From positions 3,760,001 to 3,824,000 of the forward strand of contig NC_091864.1 of the NCBI RefSeq assembly GCF_019399895.1: a stretch of 64,000 bases of DNA, in the 5' to 3' direction. This DNA comes from Cardiocondyla obscurior. Its lineage: Eukaryota; Arthropoda; Insecta; Hymenoptera; Formicidae. Below the pieces are notes generated by a model that worked only from the letters and a program-made list of their open reading frames with translations, made no database searches and was not told the origin of the DNA. Shown in pieces: positions 63,842 through 64,000 of this stretch (position 1 is its first letter; each line of letters opens with the position of its first letter). Position numbers and translations under genes: made by a program.

Positions 63842-63881
<40 letters not shown>

Positions 63882-63983
63882 ATAGCAATAATCATCCAAC
63901 CTTGGTTAATGCTATCCATAATCTGTAACATTATCCAAGGCTGGATAATTATTACCAAATATAGCTCCTCTTTTTTTTCAGTG
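63824..63983. mobile_element. 160-bp foldback MITE with TA target duplication
   Basis: Terminal inverted repeats of about 25 bases (CACCGAAAAAAAGAG at the left; CACTGAAAAAAAAGAG on the other strand at the right), both followed by GCTATAT-like sequence, are flanked by TA on each side (63822-63823 and 63984-63985). A second, inner inverted pair of 19 bases (AATAATCATCCAACCTTGG, matching the reverse complement of the right side at 17 positions) makes the whole element a long foldback. The interior includes a (TA)n run at about 63843-63873. It has no coding capacity. TA duplication and short TIRs fit a Tc1/mariner-type nonautonomous element. Confidence 0.65.
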
Positions 63984-64000
63984 TAGAATAATCTCTGCAT

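Noticed and set aside
1..64000. tRNA, rRNA, CRISPR arrays, operons or bacterial features
   Set aside because: I looked for A/B-box patterns, direct-repeat arrays and tandem co-directional genes and saw none; the DNA is plainly eukaryotic.

Overview
The window is eukaryotic, AT-rich animal DNA with compact introns, GT-AG splice sites, AATAAA signals, many long poly(A)/poly(T) tracts and microsatellites. The encoded proteins, above all an odorant receptor co-receptor (Orco) of the bee/ant type, point to a hymenopteran insect, probably an ant or bee. All gene models were spliced by hand: reading phase was carried across every junction, so exon edges are predictions that agree with splice consensus and phase but have no transcript support.

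Layout, left to right. 1-6.7 kb: no convincing gene; a GC-richer island lies near 3.1-3.7 kb. 6.7-9.9 kb (-): a five-exon gene for a secreted, Pro/Gln/Asn-rich, probably disordered protein. 11.8-13.5 kb (-): type 1 methionine aminopeptidase. 14.7-14.9 kb: a large CGT-triplet repeat just before the next start codon. 15.0-27.8 kb (+): a complete 15-exon tolloid/tolkin (BMP1-type) astacin protease, with a possible small unknown gene or alternative exons inside its 5 kb first intron. 30.2-30.7 kb (+): ribosomal protein L29. 31.9-36.9 kb (-): an atypical Ras-like GTPase of the RASL10B type, whose N-terminal exon is not fully resolved. 41.4-46.4 kb (-): Orco, eight coding exons. 50.5-53.5 kb (+): a CRAL-TRIO/SEC14-type lipid-transfer protein with a TATA box and a noncoding first exon. 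55.6-58.9 kb (+): a GH9 endo-beta-1,4-glucanase (endogenous cellulase) with two TATA-like promoters. 59.5-62.8 kb (+): a secreted protein with five tandem cysteine modules and alternative C-terminal exons. 63.6-64.0 kb: a probable noncoding first exon of a further plus-strand gene, then a 160-bp TA-flanked foldback element.

The genes do not form one pathway. They are ordinary, separately regulated insect genes for protein maturation, BMP-gradient processing, translation, signalling, olfaction, lipid transport and cellulose digestion. The least described items are the cysteine-module protein with alternative ends, the small open frame inside tolloid intron 1, the Pro/Gln-rich secreted protein with its two-codon first coding exon, and the foldback element at the right edge.
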